NCBI GenBank assembly: GCA_946902875.1
Contig: OX336355.1
Location: 19,129,347-19,193,346, forward strand
Length of the DNA: 64,000 nucleotides
Source of the DNA: Nematopogon swammerdamellus
Taxonomy: Eukaryota > Arthropoda > Insecta > Lepidoptera > Adelidae
Reading direction: 5' to 3'
The notes beneath the pieces were generated by a model. That model ran no database searches. It was not told the DNA's origin and worked only from the letters and a program-made list of their open reading frames with translations. Every line of letters starts with the position of its first letter. The first letter of the stretch is position 1. Below are positions 43,096-52,624 of this stretch, piece after piece. The position numbers and the translations under genes are program-made.

Positions 43096-44394
43096 AATCG
43101 GGCGGGTAAGAAAGAAAAGCTCGATTGCTCTTGGTGAGACTTCCATTCTCCGTTGTTTGGCCATTCTTGGCCTTAGAGAAATAAGTTTTGGATCGGATGA
43201 CATGAGACGATTATGCAAGATATCTTCATTTGTCGCTGTCCTACTTACTTTTCTGGAATGGTTCCCTCTATATTTACGGAAATCCTTATTTCTAACCTCC
43301 GATGCTTCTTCCGACAGTTTCTCGATTGGTAAAGTTCTAAATGTTCTATTATATCCGTTTCATGCACAAGCAACTTCTGTACGCTAGAGGGCATGTAGTA
43401 CCACGGATATAACTGGATATGTAAAGTTGCTGTATCTTCACGAAATTTCCAGAATTTTGGAAGATCCACTCGCTCTCTTGAAGCCACTGTCTGCAAAATA
43501 ACGTGGAAACTTTCGATTAAGGCTTCATCGTGTGGGCTGTCTTGCAATGCACACACGCATTTAACGCACACACTGCACTAATGAGTCTCTCTCACTCACC
43601 GTGCACAGATAAATTAGAATAAGTATGTATATATAACTATAGGTTTAAAAAATTTAAATATAAGATCAAAGTTAAGTACCTACCCAAATGTAATCACCAG
43701 TGGTTTGACCAAACAATGTCGCCTATGAAACAGTTTTAGGGCCAGTTTAGGCGACAGTGTTCATCAAATAGCTCGAACTAGCGGGTACAGTGTAGATACA
43801 TCTGAGTATAGGTACTATTTGTCATGCGTCATGCATTCTATGTAAAAACATCTTTAATATATGTAACTTTCTCTGATTAATAAACACTTTTATAATTTTT
43901 TTATTAGATTTTGATGTATCTTTACGATAAACTAATGTTTTAAAATTAAGAACTTTATTTATTTGTTAGTACTTTTATATGAAACAATTATTTAGATTAA
44001 ATCTATTAATGCCCTATGATTCTAGAAATTAAAAAAAAAATTTTTTCTTACATTTTTAATTGATTTTTAGGATCCACATAACTCGTGAACGGGCAACATT
44101 GGGCGCGCGTTGATAGTGTAGGATTATAGTAAATAAACCACAGAACAATGCTTAAATAGTTTTAAAGCAAGACCTGTCAAGACTTGGCCGAAACGGAGCG
44201 TTTTATGTCTAATTCCATACATCAAAATTTGAAAATATTTTTTTCCTGGCAAACTATCAGTTTTAGACGAAAATGTTTAATGACAACTATTCATCAGAAT
44301 GACGAGACCTATCGATGGGTGTTGTTAAAAAATGAAATTTGTAAAAAAAATCCCTATGTCCCTTATATAGCAGTCTCGACCCACTGTGCGGCGC
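43096..44394 (-). repeat. Right arm of the foldback element
   Basis: 1299 bp; inverted copy of the left arm. Small indels relative to the left arm indicate independent decay after the arms formed. Confidence 0.9.
43100..43571 (-). pseudogene. Unidentified transposon-associated ORF, right-arm copy, broken
   Basis: On the minus strand the frame from 43571 runs through PWYYMPSSVQKLLVHETDII without the stop seen in the left arm, then a frameshift after EHLEL diverts it (ending at 43245). The homologous continuation (NEDILHNLL-like block) is recognisable in another frame down to the arm's inner end. The two arms therefore carry different inactivating changes. Confidence 0.6.
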
Positions 44395-44671
44395 GGCGCA
44401 CGCGACGTCTCCCCTTGCAAGCAGGAAGCGCAGTCGCCGAGCCGCGGGAGCGGAACCTCGGCAACAAAGCAGCCGACAGAGACAGAACCGGAGCGCTAGC
44501 TGCTCATGTTCACTAGCGAATCATATTTAGTTAAGAGTAAAGGGAAATGGTCTGATTGTAAAACAAACGGCGACCAGTGAGCTCGAGTTCACGGGAACCT
44601 TGTGTGAGTCGTGCGGGAGAGTGTGCCGCGCATGTGACTACTTGCAAGCTGTTTAATATGAAGACTCTCTT
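44395..44671. other. No gene recognised
   Basis: GC-richer flank of the foldback element, then AT-rich sequence. The frame at 44577-44816 runs into the next inverted repeat and is not supported. Confidence 0.4.
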
Positions 44672-44972
44672 TGATTATCATAAAAGGAGGATGCGACAAA
44701 ATAGCCCTAGCACCAATAACGACCAGACACATGACTTTGGAAAGCTCTTCTCACTGCTGTCATTTGTTACTATGGCGGTCAGTTTCAAATCATTATGGCA
44801 AAAAAGTTACAGCTAAAACAAAAACCTATGTCATTGTATATACATATGTAGGTACAATCAATATAATAATATGTAGGTCATAAAAAGAGCTTTCCAACGA
44901 CATATGTCTGGTCGTTATTGGTGCTGGGGCCACGTCCCATACATTTCTGCCCATCCTCCTTTGTTCAAAATC
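44672..44972. repeat. Inverted repeat, arms of about 80-90 bp
   Basis: 44672-44749 (containing AGCACCAATAACGACCAGAC) is mirrored by 44884-44972 (containing GTCTGGTCGTTATTGGTGCT), with a spacer of about 134 bp. Outer ends are GATTATCATAAAAGG and TTTGTTCAAAATC. A candidate MITE or foldback; no target duplication was found. Confidence 0.82.
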
Positions 44973-45149
44973 ATCGTTTCATTCAAAAGTCAAAGTCAAT
45001 ACATTTCTTTGTTTTCATGTTATAGTACAAAAGTAATTACAGTACTAATATTGAATAATATTAGACAATCGTCAGTTTCTTATTACTAAATTATAATAAT
45101 GTCCGTAGTATATACATACATACAATAATGTTTATCATGTTAAAATTTT
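44973..45149. other. No gene recognised
   Basis: AT-rich sequence between the inverted repeat and a LINE fragment. Confidence 0.4.
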
Positions 45150-45665
45150 AAAGAAATTTAGGTTGTAAAAAGTCATTTCGTTTAGCCACTTCATTAGTCC
45201 AGTCTTGAAAGATTTATTGTTTTCCAGGTTGCATAGTTCTTCTGGAAGTTTGTTTTAAATGTTTATACTATTGAAGTGCACATCAGTTTTGTGTATTTGT
45301 GTCTTATGTTTTATTTGCTGAAGGTTTGACCTGTGCCCAGTGGAGTATCTGTGGTTCAGGCACTGGTATTCATTTGGTCTATCTCTTACGCACATCGCAG
45401 TCTTCAGAACATAAACGTCGTACATGGTAGGAGTTTTAGCCTTTTAAATATGGGCTCACAGTGAGCAGTCTGAGCATCCCATGCAGCGTTCGTCATCATC
45501 CGAACTACTTTCTTCTGCAACCTGAACACACTCACAGCCTCCCCCGAGTGACTCCAGAATTCTGATCCGTATGACATTATCGAGTAGAAGTACCCAGAGT
45601 AGGCACTCTTGAGGGTGTTCAAGTCGCAGCACTTTGCCAGTGTCCTCAGACAGTAACATGCTTTG
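45150..45665 (-). mobile_element. Jockey-like LINE, C-terminal reverse transcriptase fragment
   Basis: The minus translation shows YFYSIMSYGSEFWSHS, then VFRLQKKVVRMMTNAAWDA and FKRLKLLPC, followed after a frame change by LPEELCNLENNKSFKTGLMK near 45200. These are the post-catalytic thumb blocks and C-terminus of Jockey-type ORF2. The first block is frameshifted at its start. It has no 5' part and no clear poly-A tail. Confidence 0.82.
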
Positions 45666-45705
45666 CTAAGCTTAGATATATTTTATTTTTTATTTTTTAT
45701 GTATA

Positions 45706-45905
45706 CTGACACGGTTGGCTACATCAACTACAACATCCGTGATGTCTCAGCCCATAACACCGGGTGAAATAGGTGCCATATCGGTGCTTCCCTTCGGTCG
45801 TGCCGGCTACACTTACTGGACGGAAAACACAAACTATTTACATAGCCGTTTCGACCGACGTTTCATTCAGTGCGATGGTACCACCCCGGGCGGGTTAAAC
45901 CCTCC
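45706..45905 (-). mobile_element. 5S-derived SINE, 3' body only
   Basis: Minus-strand match to the body of the SINE at 15533-15880: TGAGACATCACGGATG-like end, CGGTGTTATGGGCTGA, GTTTGTGTTTTCCG, CTATGTAAATAG, and GGTTTAACCCGCCCGG. The 5S head is missing. Confidence 0.78.
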
Positions 45906-46029
45906 AAGGGTCCTATACGTCCAAGGAGAAGAGATTTCTTCCCCTTGGGCGTATATATCAAGTCTCGCGCATTTATTTAACACTGAAATCAACCGTGTGG
46001 GGCCGGTACTTAAAAAGAATAGCCCCACT

Positions 46030-46325
46030 GCATATCTCCCCGTGCATGTCGTAAAAGGCGACTAAGGGATAAGGACAAGATGCCGTGCTAAAGGGCGACG
46101 GGCTCGCCACCTCTCACCTTGGCATGGTACTTCCACCGAGTCATGCAGCAGGTGGGTCTTCGTGCCTTACTTGCTGCTTGATCGATTGAATCTTGTTCGA
46201 ATACTTTGCGAAACGTGGTGGTCGGTGTTGTGATGTAATTTACCAGAGTTCTTGCAGCACAACACCGATTACTCTGCTTACCCCGATTGTCGGGATTCAG
46301 CGTGTGTGATATGTATGTATGTATG
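46030..46325 (+). repeat. Repeat E (SINE-like) with (TATG)n tail
   Basis: Runs from GTCGTAAAAGGCGACTAAGG through CGTGGTGGTCGGTGTTGTG and CTTACCCCGATTGTCGGG to a TATGTATGTATG tail at 46314-46325. An inverted copy lies at 46685-46955. The pattern is familiar from lepidopteran SINE tails; no Pol III promoter was recognised in this piece. Confidence 0.7.
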
Positions 46326-46384
46326 AAATCAAAACGAGATACGTTGCTAATAGCAGTAAGTAGATAAATAGTTACGGGCGTTAT

Positions 46385-46570
46385 CACTATTTACTTGGAC
46401 GGGCGGCGGCGGAGGCGGCGAGCTCCCGTGTCTGCCTGCACGCGGCGGAGGCGGCGGCGCCGCGCCCTACACGGAGGCGGCGCGGAGGGTCATTCACCCT
46501 CGCCCGCCCTGCCCCATATCGCGGCGGGCCCTTCCTCGCAGCCTTACTCCACTCGCAACGGCCGTAACAC
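46385..46570. other. CpG-rich island between two inverted repeat-E copies
   Basis: About 185 bp dominated by GGCGGCGGAGGCGG-type sequence. Open frames exist on both strands but are compositional. No TATA box or splice-supported exon was recognised. It could be an old promoter or low-complexity insertion. Confidence 0.5.
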
Positions 46571-46684
46571 GCACGCGCCATTCATACTTATTGCATGTCA
46601 AGAGTGGCGGCCGTCCAATGTGTTACGGCGACAACTTGTAATAATTATTTTATGAATATTTACATAAACATACCACACGCCATA

Positions 46685-46955
46685 TTATCCCGACAATCGG
46701 GGTAAGCAGAGTAATCGGTGTTGTGCTACAAGTATTCTGGTAAATTACATCACAACACCGACCACCACGTTTAGCAAAGTATTCGGACAAGATAACTCAG
46801 ATCAAGCAGCAATTAAGGCATGAAGGCCCACCTGCTGCATGACGCTGTGGAAACATCGTGCCGAGGTGAGAGGTGGCCAACCTGTCGCCCTTATGCGCGG
46901 CATCTTGTCCCATCTTGTAGTCGCCTTTTATGACATGCACGCAGGGTTGCCAGCT
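46685..46955 (-). repeat. Repeat E (SINE-like), inverted copy
   Basis: Contains CCCGACAATCGGGGTAAGCA, ACATCACAACACCGACCACC, CTGCTGCATGACGCTGTGG and TAGTCGCCTTTTATGACATG, the reverse complement of the blocks at 46030-46325. Confidence 0.75.
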
Positions 46956-47017
46956 AGCCCAGATAAATAAGGTGGACATTTTCACCAAAGGGTTTCAGGT
47001 TTGATTGTTATGAAAAA

Positions 47018-47330
47018 ACCGCCCAAGTGCGAGTCGGACTCGCGCACCGAGGTTTCCGCACCACAAAAAACAAACCATAAAAAAACATGTTTCTTGTATG
47101 GGAGCCCCCTTAATTTTTTTATTTTTTATTTCTTATTTTTTTTTTCTTATTTGTTGTTATATCCGCCATGTATCCGCCATAATAACACATATTCTGTGAA
47201 AATTTCAACGGGCTACCTATTACGGTTCAGAGATACAGCTCTCGGACAGACGGGACGAACGGACGGACAGACAGACGGCGAAGGCTTAGTAAGCTTAGCT
47301 TCCGTACGGGATACGGAAACGTAAAAATCA
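47018..47330 (+). repeat. Dispersed repeat F, copy 1
   Basis: AAGTGCGAGTCGGACTCGCG, TATGGGAGCCCCCTTAA, ATTCTGTGAAAATTTCAAC, GACGGACAGACAGACGG and ATACGGAAACG are in the order seen in a very common lepidopteran interspersed repeat (usual end TACGGAACCCTAA). The second copy is 60899-61290. The class is not certain. Confidence 0.8.
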
Positions 47331-47884
47331 AAGGGACCCCGGTGATTAATATTACCAATGTCGAGGCAGTAACGAAATAGAGTATAAATAAAATATATTA
47401 TAGACCTAGTACCTATTTCAAGTATTTAGAATTTAAATAACCTAAAACTTGCTTTCAACAATATTTGAACAATTCCTTGAGTGTGCGCGTCAAAATTAAA
47501 ATTAAAACAAGGATTCTTCATAGTCCACGTTGCTTATATTGTTTACCGTGGACGGAACATCGAAAACATGGACTGTCCACGGTAAACATGGACACCTGGC
47601 AACCCTGCATGCACGGGGAGTATATTTACCTGTAAAAATATATATGTAGCTGCCTAACTGTGAACCTGCGCGCGTGGCATCTTGCTATAAATAACTCATT
47701 TATTTATGATGAGATCATTGATCACTTTAAAACACTCAATGATGAATGACAGTGAATGCTTATCGAAGATAACTTATAAGTACTTTCTAATAATATTATA
47801 TCTCCCTCTCTATAAGCACACTGTTTATATGCAACCAAGATATTGACACGAAATGATCCACATGACAGAAGAGCATTTTCGAAA
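47331..47884. other. No gene recognised (about 0.55 kb)
   Basis: AT-rich. Contains two inverted CCGTGGAC/GTCCACGG motifs near 47545 and 47573. Confidence 0.4.
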
Positions 47885-48085
47885 GATGATCAGCCTACCC
47901 CTTACTTACTAGGCTTAAATTGTAGCCGACTGGGTTGATACCTACGGTGGTATCAACCCTGGGCGAAACATAGCAGCCTCGGCACTGTTCTCGTCTAAGT
48001 TCTGTATAGCGACCAATCCAAAGGGAAGTCTCCGGTATGGCACCTACTCTGAGATGATATTGGCTGGTCGGAGCCTCTGTAACTA
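47885..48085 (+). mobile_element. tRNA-derived SINE (family G), 3' part
   Basis: TTGTAGCCGACTGGGTTG, CATAGCAGCCTCGG, CTCCGGTATGGCACCTACT and GATATTGGCTGGTCGGAGC match the body of the SINE at 53058-53515. The head is missing. Confidence 0.75.
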
Positions 48086-48109
48086 CTAACTGAACTCAGG
48101 TAACATACA

Positions 48110-48175
48110 CACAATAAAAAAACAAAAAACACAGAGACGAATTGAGAAAATCCTCCTTTTTGGAAGTCGGTTGAA
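48110..48175 (-). repeat. Tail motif GAATTGAGAA...GAAGTCGGTT
   Basis: Third occurrence of the end also seen at 17540-17577. It lies directly before a family G SINE. Confidence 0.55.
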
Positions 48176-48495
48176 AAGCGGTGGGTCGGCGAGTGGTTTG
48201 GGAATCGGCTTCTCATGCGAGAGGGAGGTTACACCTGCTGCTTCACCGTTCGGAACTGGTGTAAAACTGTAGGTCCCTTCCCTTGCCCCTTACTAGGTGG
48301 TAGGCTCAAATTGTAGCCGACTGGGTTGGTACCACCGTCCTGGACATAAGATGGCCGCATAGCAGCCTCGGCTGTGCTCTCCTCTAGTCGAGTATAGCCA
48401 GCAATCCAGGGAAGTTTTCGGTATGGCGCCTACCTTCTCGGAGGTGATATTGGCTGGTCGGAGCATGCGCCACTACGACTCACCGGATTACATAA
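48176..48495 (+). mobile_element. tRNA-derived SINE (family G), nearly full, damaged head
   Basis: The head retains GGCGAGTGGTTTGGGAATCG and TCTCATGCGAGAGG, but the box B region is partly deleted. The body runs CGGAACTGGTGTAAAACTG, GTCCCTTCCCTTGCCCC, GCCGACTGGGTTGGTACCAC, GATATTGGCTGGTCGGAGCA and ends CACCGGATTACATAAAAAAA. Confidence 0.82.
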
Positions 48496-49434
48496 AAAAA
48501 CCTAAGCCTCGTGGCGGTCGCGCGCGCCCCGCGTGCGGTGCGCATGCGCGCACAGAGCCCGCCGCGTCCGTCACCCGCCCGCGCGCCAATAATCGTAAAC
48601 GCTGCCTGCAATTTGTGCACTAAACCTGAAGCCTGCCTACAATGTAGCGAAACGACGCGACGGCGCGGCGCGACGGCAGCGGCTTTTTACGGCTCTCGCT
48701 CGCTGCGCCAATCGATTCCGTAGAGCCGGATCCACGCGCGTTGGCTGTGCAGGCTGAACATTTATTTTTTCAAATTTCCCATTAATTGGTTAGTTAAAAC
48801 AAGGCAACGCTAAGATGTTTGCCTTACTTGGCCAACCAGTAGATCCGGCGGAGTTTTGCGGTGATGTGAAGCTGCATCTGACTCGAATTTCAAGAAGTGC
48901 ACCGCCAATATTACTTACCTGACAGATTCAGTTTTAATATATGTAAAACTTCGTCTATCAGCGCAGATCGATAGCTTTTTGAAAACACGATTTGATTAAT
49001 TTCGCTCGATAGAAAAAAATCATGAACATGCCTCTGAATTTTGTTATAAAAACGTATTTAAGGCAACGTGACCAAATGAAGGTTTTGGAAAAATATATAA
49101 TATTTATTGAATATATATCTAAATGCGTAGCTTTTTACTTTTTTGTTTCGATCCGTAGTTTTGGACTAAAAAAATAAAAACCTATTTTTTGATTGTGTTG
49201 CATCCTACTCCAACCAGCGAAAATGGCGCTTTGATAGAGGAGTACGGGTGAATACGGGTTGACAGGGCCTTTTTGAAGCTATACTTATTTACGCAAGTTA
49301 TGACAATTATATTCTAACTCATAAAAAACGTCATCGTCATCGTGTACAAGTCATATTTTGAATGTATTTGAGGGGTCGATAACTATAACTTTAAGCGTAC
49401 AGAAAAAAGGGTCAAATGCGTAGTACCCGTAACC
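48496..49434. other. No gene recognised (about 0.9 kb)
   Basis: 48505-48725 is GC-rich with CGCG runs; open frames in it (48423-48623, 48511-48723) lack motifs. The remainder is AT-rich. Confidence 0.45.
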
Positions 49435-49545
49435 GACGATGTAAAGGCGGCAGAGGTGTGTCAGGATCGTGGCACGTGGAGATACGTTGTCTCTGCCCAC
49501 CCCACTGGGAAACAGGCGTGACGCTATGTATGTATGTATGTACAC
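49435..49545 (+). mobile_element. SINE tail (family H)
   Basis: GTGGAGATACGTTGTCTCTG, CCCCACTGGGAAACAGGCGT and a (TATG)n tail at 49529-49542 match a common lepidopteran SINE ending. An inverted, partial copy is at 60640-60720. Confidence 0.6.
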
Positions 49546-49614
49546 AGAAGTATAGCTTCTAACGAAAGTAATTTTTTATTTATTTCTTGAATATTGTTGG
49601 TGCATGCATAGCGA

Positions 49615-49870
49615 CTTCACTGACGTCGTCGTTGAGGATCAACATTTATGACATTTATGATGTTCAATACTGTCCGTACCTTTTTATTAATGTTTATGGG
49701 AAGCACGACATTTGGCCCGCGCCAGACTAACGCAGAGTGCCCACGGGCATTCGGATATTTACGGGGGCTGCGAATACCATGTCGGCCGGCTAGGTGCACC
49801 TTCACATTATGTTTGAAGACTACATTAGAAGAAAGGATGCAGGTGGGAGCGCATTCCGCATGTTGGCGAC
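49615..49870 (-). mobile_element. Possible LINE 3' fragment
   Basis: The minus translation VHLAGRHGIRSPRKYPNARGHSA resembles the post-KRRVN tail of the family B LINEs (AGMAFANP/GRHYIRNP followed by a short basic stretch). The similarity is weak. No RT domain is present. Confidence 0.35.
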
Positions 49871-50247
49871 CCTGTAAATAAATGATTTACAGGATCGATT
49901 TGTCCTAAGTGGGGGGATATCGACAGCGTATGGATCCATTCCCAACCTGTGATCTAACTAAGTTCGTAGTTTCATCTCACGGCCATAGTCAGAGTTGACT
50001 TACTTATATTGAATGAATGAGTTGAATTTGACAAAGGCTCTTTACACCTGATCCACTTAATTAAGTCCTTGCAGTCAGAACTTCAAAAACAAAACCAAAA
50101 TCTGTTTTTGATCTTGCTCTCAAGCTGTATTTTCAATCGACTGTAGGCGGTGTTATTATGTGGATAGTCACTAAATGATTGTAAAAATGACTATGAAAAA
50201 AAAACCCTGCGAAGTTTCTTACCGGTTCTTCTTCGTGGGTGTAATCC
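49871..50247. other. No gene recognised
   Basis: AT-rich sequence leading to the second THAP-exon repeat. TTTCTTACCGGTTCTTCTTC at 50214 resembles a LINE 3' UTR. Confidence 0.4.
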
Positions 50248-50760
50248 ACGAGTCAGTAAGCCTGGAGGCGCTATACATAGGAGGACAGGGGTAGCCGCGC
50301 GTCGGCGCACACGCGCCAGCGCGTCAGTCTAGCGCCGGCGACCGATCTTAGTCTCCGTCCGCCGCTCAGGCGGAGCGAACGTGCGCGTCTGTCACAAAAT
50401 GCCTCATTGTGCAGTGCTTTGGTGCAAAAAGTCGTCGAAAAATTCAAACTTGAACACAGATGGAGTCACCTTTCACGAGTAAGTACTTTCATTCAATTTG
50501 ATAGCATTTTTCGCTTGAATTTCAGTAACAAACATCGGCGTAAATATGTATGGAGAGCTCTTTTCTGCTTACCCACCATAGGTCGACTATCGTGTTGGAT
50601 GCAGTTAGCTCTTGTAATTTTTTTTGTTTATTGATAAATATGTATGTTAAATGTATACAGATATTTCATGCATTCTGCCTTATTGCCAAAGGACATTTCT
50701 TCTAGTCAACCTCAGCAGGTTTCCTCGTTCAATATTCGTTTATCGCGCTTTTTTCATTCA
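50248..50760 (+). repeat. Inverted dispersed 513-bp repeat, copy B (contains a THAP-like exon)
   Basis: Near-identical inverted partner of 921-1433, about 49 kb away. It contains the CpG-rich leader at 50290-50390, the ATG at 50399 and downstream intron-like sequence. Beyond 50760 the two copies are unrelated. Confidence 0.85.
50399..50478 (+). CDS. Putative first coding exon of a THAP-domain protein, copy B
   Basis: Same 26-codon reading frame as copy A (MPHCAVLWC to GVTFH), with a GTAAGT donor directly after 50478. A candidate acceptor TTTCAG ends at 50525; splicing there would continue in frame with NKHRRKYVWRAL, which has the basic and Trp residues expected in a THAP module but not a convincing second Cys-His pair. 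Neither copy is followed by the rest of a THAP protein within the window, so neither can be shown to be functional. Whether this is a P-element-like transposase exon or a captured host exon is open. Confidence 0.5.
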
Positions 50761-50769
50761 AAACACACT

Positions 50770-50832
50770 GTTAGCAGGAACGTAATGCGACACATTCACC
50801 ACACGATACTGTCACATTACGTTATTGCTAAC
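50770..50832. repeat. Hairpin with 22-bp arms
   Basis: GTTAGCAGGAACGTAATGCGAC at 50770 is mirrored, with three mismatches, by GTCACATTACGTTATTGCTAAC-type sequence at 50811-50832. It lies just after the point where the THAP repeat copies diverge. Confidence 0.7.
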
Positions 50833-51212
50833 CCTAAAGTGCGAGATGAACTACAGGCCGCGAGTCTCTCTATGCGCAAGAAAGAGATACCTCTCCTGTT
50901 CCGTCCCCGCACCGAGAGAAAGTTCTGGTTGCACTTTACACCTTCGTGTCTTCGTGAGCGACTCCCTGGACAGCGAGGCGCGGTGCGTTCCGGGGCGGCG
51001 TCTCCGGAGGTTCTAATTTTACCCGCCGTTGTTGTCGGCTGCGGCGGCGCTGGTGTCGTTCACCCTGACCTACCCCGCGCACGCGCGGGCGCGCGACGAC
51101 TTCCGACGCGCCACGTTACTAGCTCTAATCGTGTAATTACTAATTATTATACACAACATACTTCTAGTTTAAACAGTGACGAAGATAGTATTCAGGTACC
51201 TATGTACCACTG
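50833..51212. other. No gene recognised; GC-rich in the middle
   Basis: 50960-51120 is strongly GC-rich, with GCGCACGCGCGGGCGCGCGA near 51078. An apparent 198-codon frame starting in the THAP repeat runs through here but has no domain. Confidence 0.45.
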
Positions 51213-51436
51213 CAACTCCGTAAGGATGTTGACGCTCTAAGTGTGTTCTATCGCTTATTTCATGGGGAATGCACGGATGTTCTGTTTAACGCGATCCCGC
51301 CGTCCCCTTTCCACATCCGCACAACGCGCACCGGGCAGGGATTGCATCCCTATGGAGTAGAAGGGGGGAAGTAGGGAGTGAGAAACGTTGCTGGACATGT
51401 ATTTATTCTTTATTATTTTGTATTTATTGTTTGCTA

Positions 51437-51482
51437 TTGTTTTTTAACCCCCGACGAAAAAAACGGAGGGGTGTTATAAGTT

Positions 51483-51523
<41 letters not shown>

Positions 51524-51636
51524 TGTCTGTGGCATCGTAGCTCCCAAACGGATGGACCGATTTGGATGCGGTTTTTTTTATTAGGAAGCCTGTTTAATCG
51601 GGATGGTTCTTAGCTATGTTTGTAATCAAGTAATTA
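51437..51636 (+). repeat. Dispersed repeat C, plus copy
   Basis: TTAACCCCCGACG, GGAGGGGTGTTATAAG, GGCATCGTAGCTCCCAAACG and CGGGATGGTTCTTAGCTATG. Inverted relative to 22740-22940 and nested in a LINE. Confidence 0.8.
51487..51522. repeat. (GT)18 microsatellite
   Basis: Uninterrupted GT dinucleotides inside repeat C; the other copy has only a few CA/GT units at this place. Confidence 0.9.
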
Positions 51637-52093
51637 TTATTTGATGTACTTGTCTGTTTGTTTTTCCATAATAAATAAAATAAAATATACGCTTGACTTA
51701 CCGCGCATGCGTAGCAATCGGTTCTGCAGATCCTTCCTCCACAGACCTGGTAAACTTTGGAACGCTCTCCCTGCCCGCATATTTTCCCCCAAGTATAGTC
51801 TCGGGTCCCTCAAGAGAGGCGTGAATAGGTACTATCAGGCCGGCATGGCATTCGCAAACCCCGTTTACGACCGAAGGTGTCTATGGGCGTCGTTAGACAA
51901 CTTATGGGTGGCTCGGCGACACATGTCGCGCTTTCTATAAAAAAAATGTAGGTACTTGATTCTAGAATAATGTCGATTATAACCTATTTCATCGACATTC
52001 CTGTTAACAAGTTTCATCGCGCTTTGCCGTTTCTATTATTCAGTTCGGTGGCTCGCCCCACATTATATTAATTGCATCTCTACATTCGCATAC

Positions 52094-52130
52094 GTAGCTC
52101 GCATAGAGCATGCGAGCTAATGCGAGCTAC
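52094..52130. repeat. Hairpin with 11-bp perfect arms
   Basis: GTAGCTCGCAT and ATGCGAGCTAC flank a 15-nt centre that itself contains a third GCGAGCTA. Confidence 0.8.
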
Positions 52131-52299
52131 CGCCCGCCGCCGCGCCGCTGCTGGCGAGAGATAAAACCGTAAACCTCACGCAAATAAGACGGTGTGAGCA
52201 CGGAGATGCCTGCCCTGCATCACTGAACTACATGATCGTCATTAAGCGGCGCCATCATCACGGCAACGTTCGAGTCGCGCGCGTGCGCGATGACTCCGC

Positions 52300-52346
52300 C
52301 GCGGATGATGCGCCGGAGACTCCGCGTCTCCGGCGCATCATCCGCG
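52300..52346. repeat. Perfect hairpin, 21-bp arms, 5-nt loop
   Basis: CGCGGATGATGCGCCGGAGA plus C at 52300-52320 is exactly complementary to 52326-52346, with loop TCCGC. It is GC-rich and would be very stable. Confidence 0.92.
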
Positions 52347-52624
52347 TCGCGTCGGTGCAGCGATGTGTGGTTACACGTTCAGATGTAATCATCAGACACC
52401 GGCTTCATTGCTCGCTATTACCTACACCCGCGTCGCCGCGCTGCAACCGTAATAAGTAATAACACCACATTTATGGCAGTCGCAAGTGAGAATTCACATA
52501 AGCGGCGGACTTTCCTCATTAATGTGCCTATATGAGTGAATTATGCCTTTAGTAGCTGATTCAATCCTGTTGTAACGGCCGGAACTTAAACGTATCACCT
52601 AAAATCGTCGCCGTAGTATACTAC

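Larger units (their letters stand above)
41161..44394. mobile_element. 3.2-kb foldback element with arms of about 1.3 kb
   Basis: 41161-42471 and 43096-44394 are inverted copies with scattered substitutions and small indels, separated by a 624-bp spacer. The outermost bases of both arms read GCGSCGCACAGTGGGTCGAG inward, and each arm has CTATATAAGG about 20 bp inside its end, an inward-facing TATA-like box. Each arm carries one broken copy of the same ORF. The spacer holds another partial direct copy of the arm's inner end (42938-43029) and an inner inverted pair (42485-42503 and 42873-42891). I could not define a target-site duplication. It may be a long-TIR DNA transposon or an inverted duplication of a transposon fragment. 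Confidence 0.85.
51213..51948 (+). mobile_element. LINE 3' end, family B, split by an inserted repeat
   Basis: Part 1 (51213-51352) encodes LQLRKDVDALSVFYRLFHGE, NAIPPSPFHIRTTRTGQG and HPYG. Part 2 (51655-51948) resumes TLDLPRMRSNRFCRSFLHRP, LWNALPARIFSPKYSLGSLK and the 3' UTR, ending in an A-run. In the intact copy at 59262-59795 the two blocks are contiguous. The intervening about 300 bp hold repeat C and a GT microsatellite, so repeat C inserted into an existing LINE copy. Confidence 0.85.
51949..52624. other. No gene recognised; two strong hairpins
   Basis: Contains hairpins at 52094-52130 and 52300-52346 and a CpG-rich patch at 52130-52350. The 75-codon frame at 52232-52459 spans the second hairpin and has no motif. 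Confidence 0.5.

Noticed and set aside
46395..46655. 86-codon Arg-rich plus frame
   Set aside because: Translation of the CpG-rich island; composition explains its openness.
47705..47760. TGAGATCATTG, resembling the start of the bantam microRNA
   Set aside because: Only the first 11 bases match as I remember the miRNA; the rest differs and there is no 60-80-nt precursor hairpin, only an 8-bp stem.
50644..51240. 198-codon plus frame after the THAP exon
   Set aside because: It crosses the end of the 513-bp repeat; the homologous frame at the other copy diverges there, and no domain is present.
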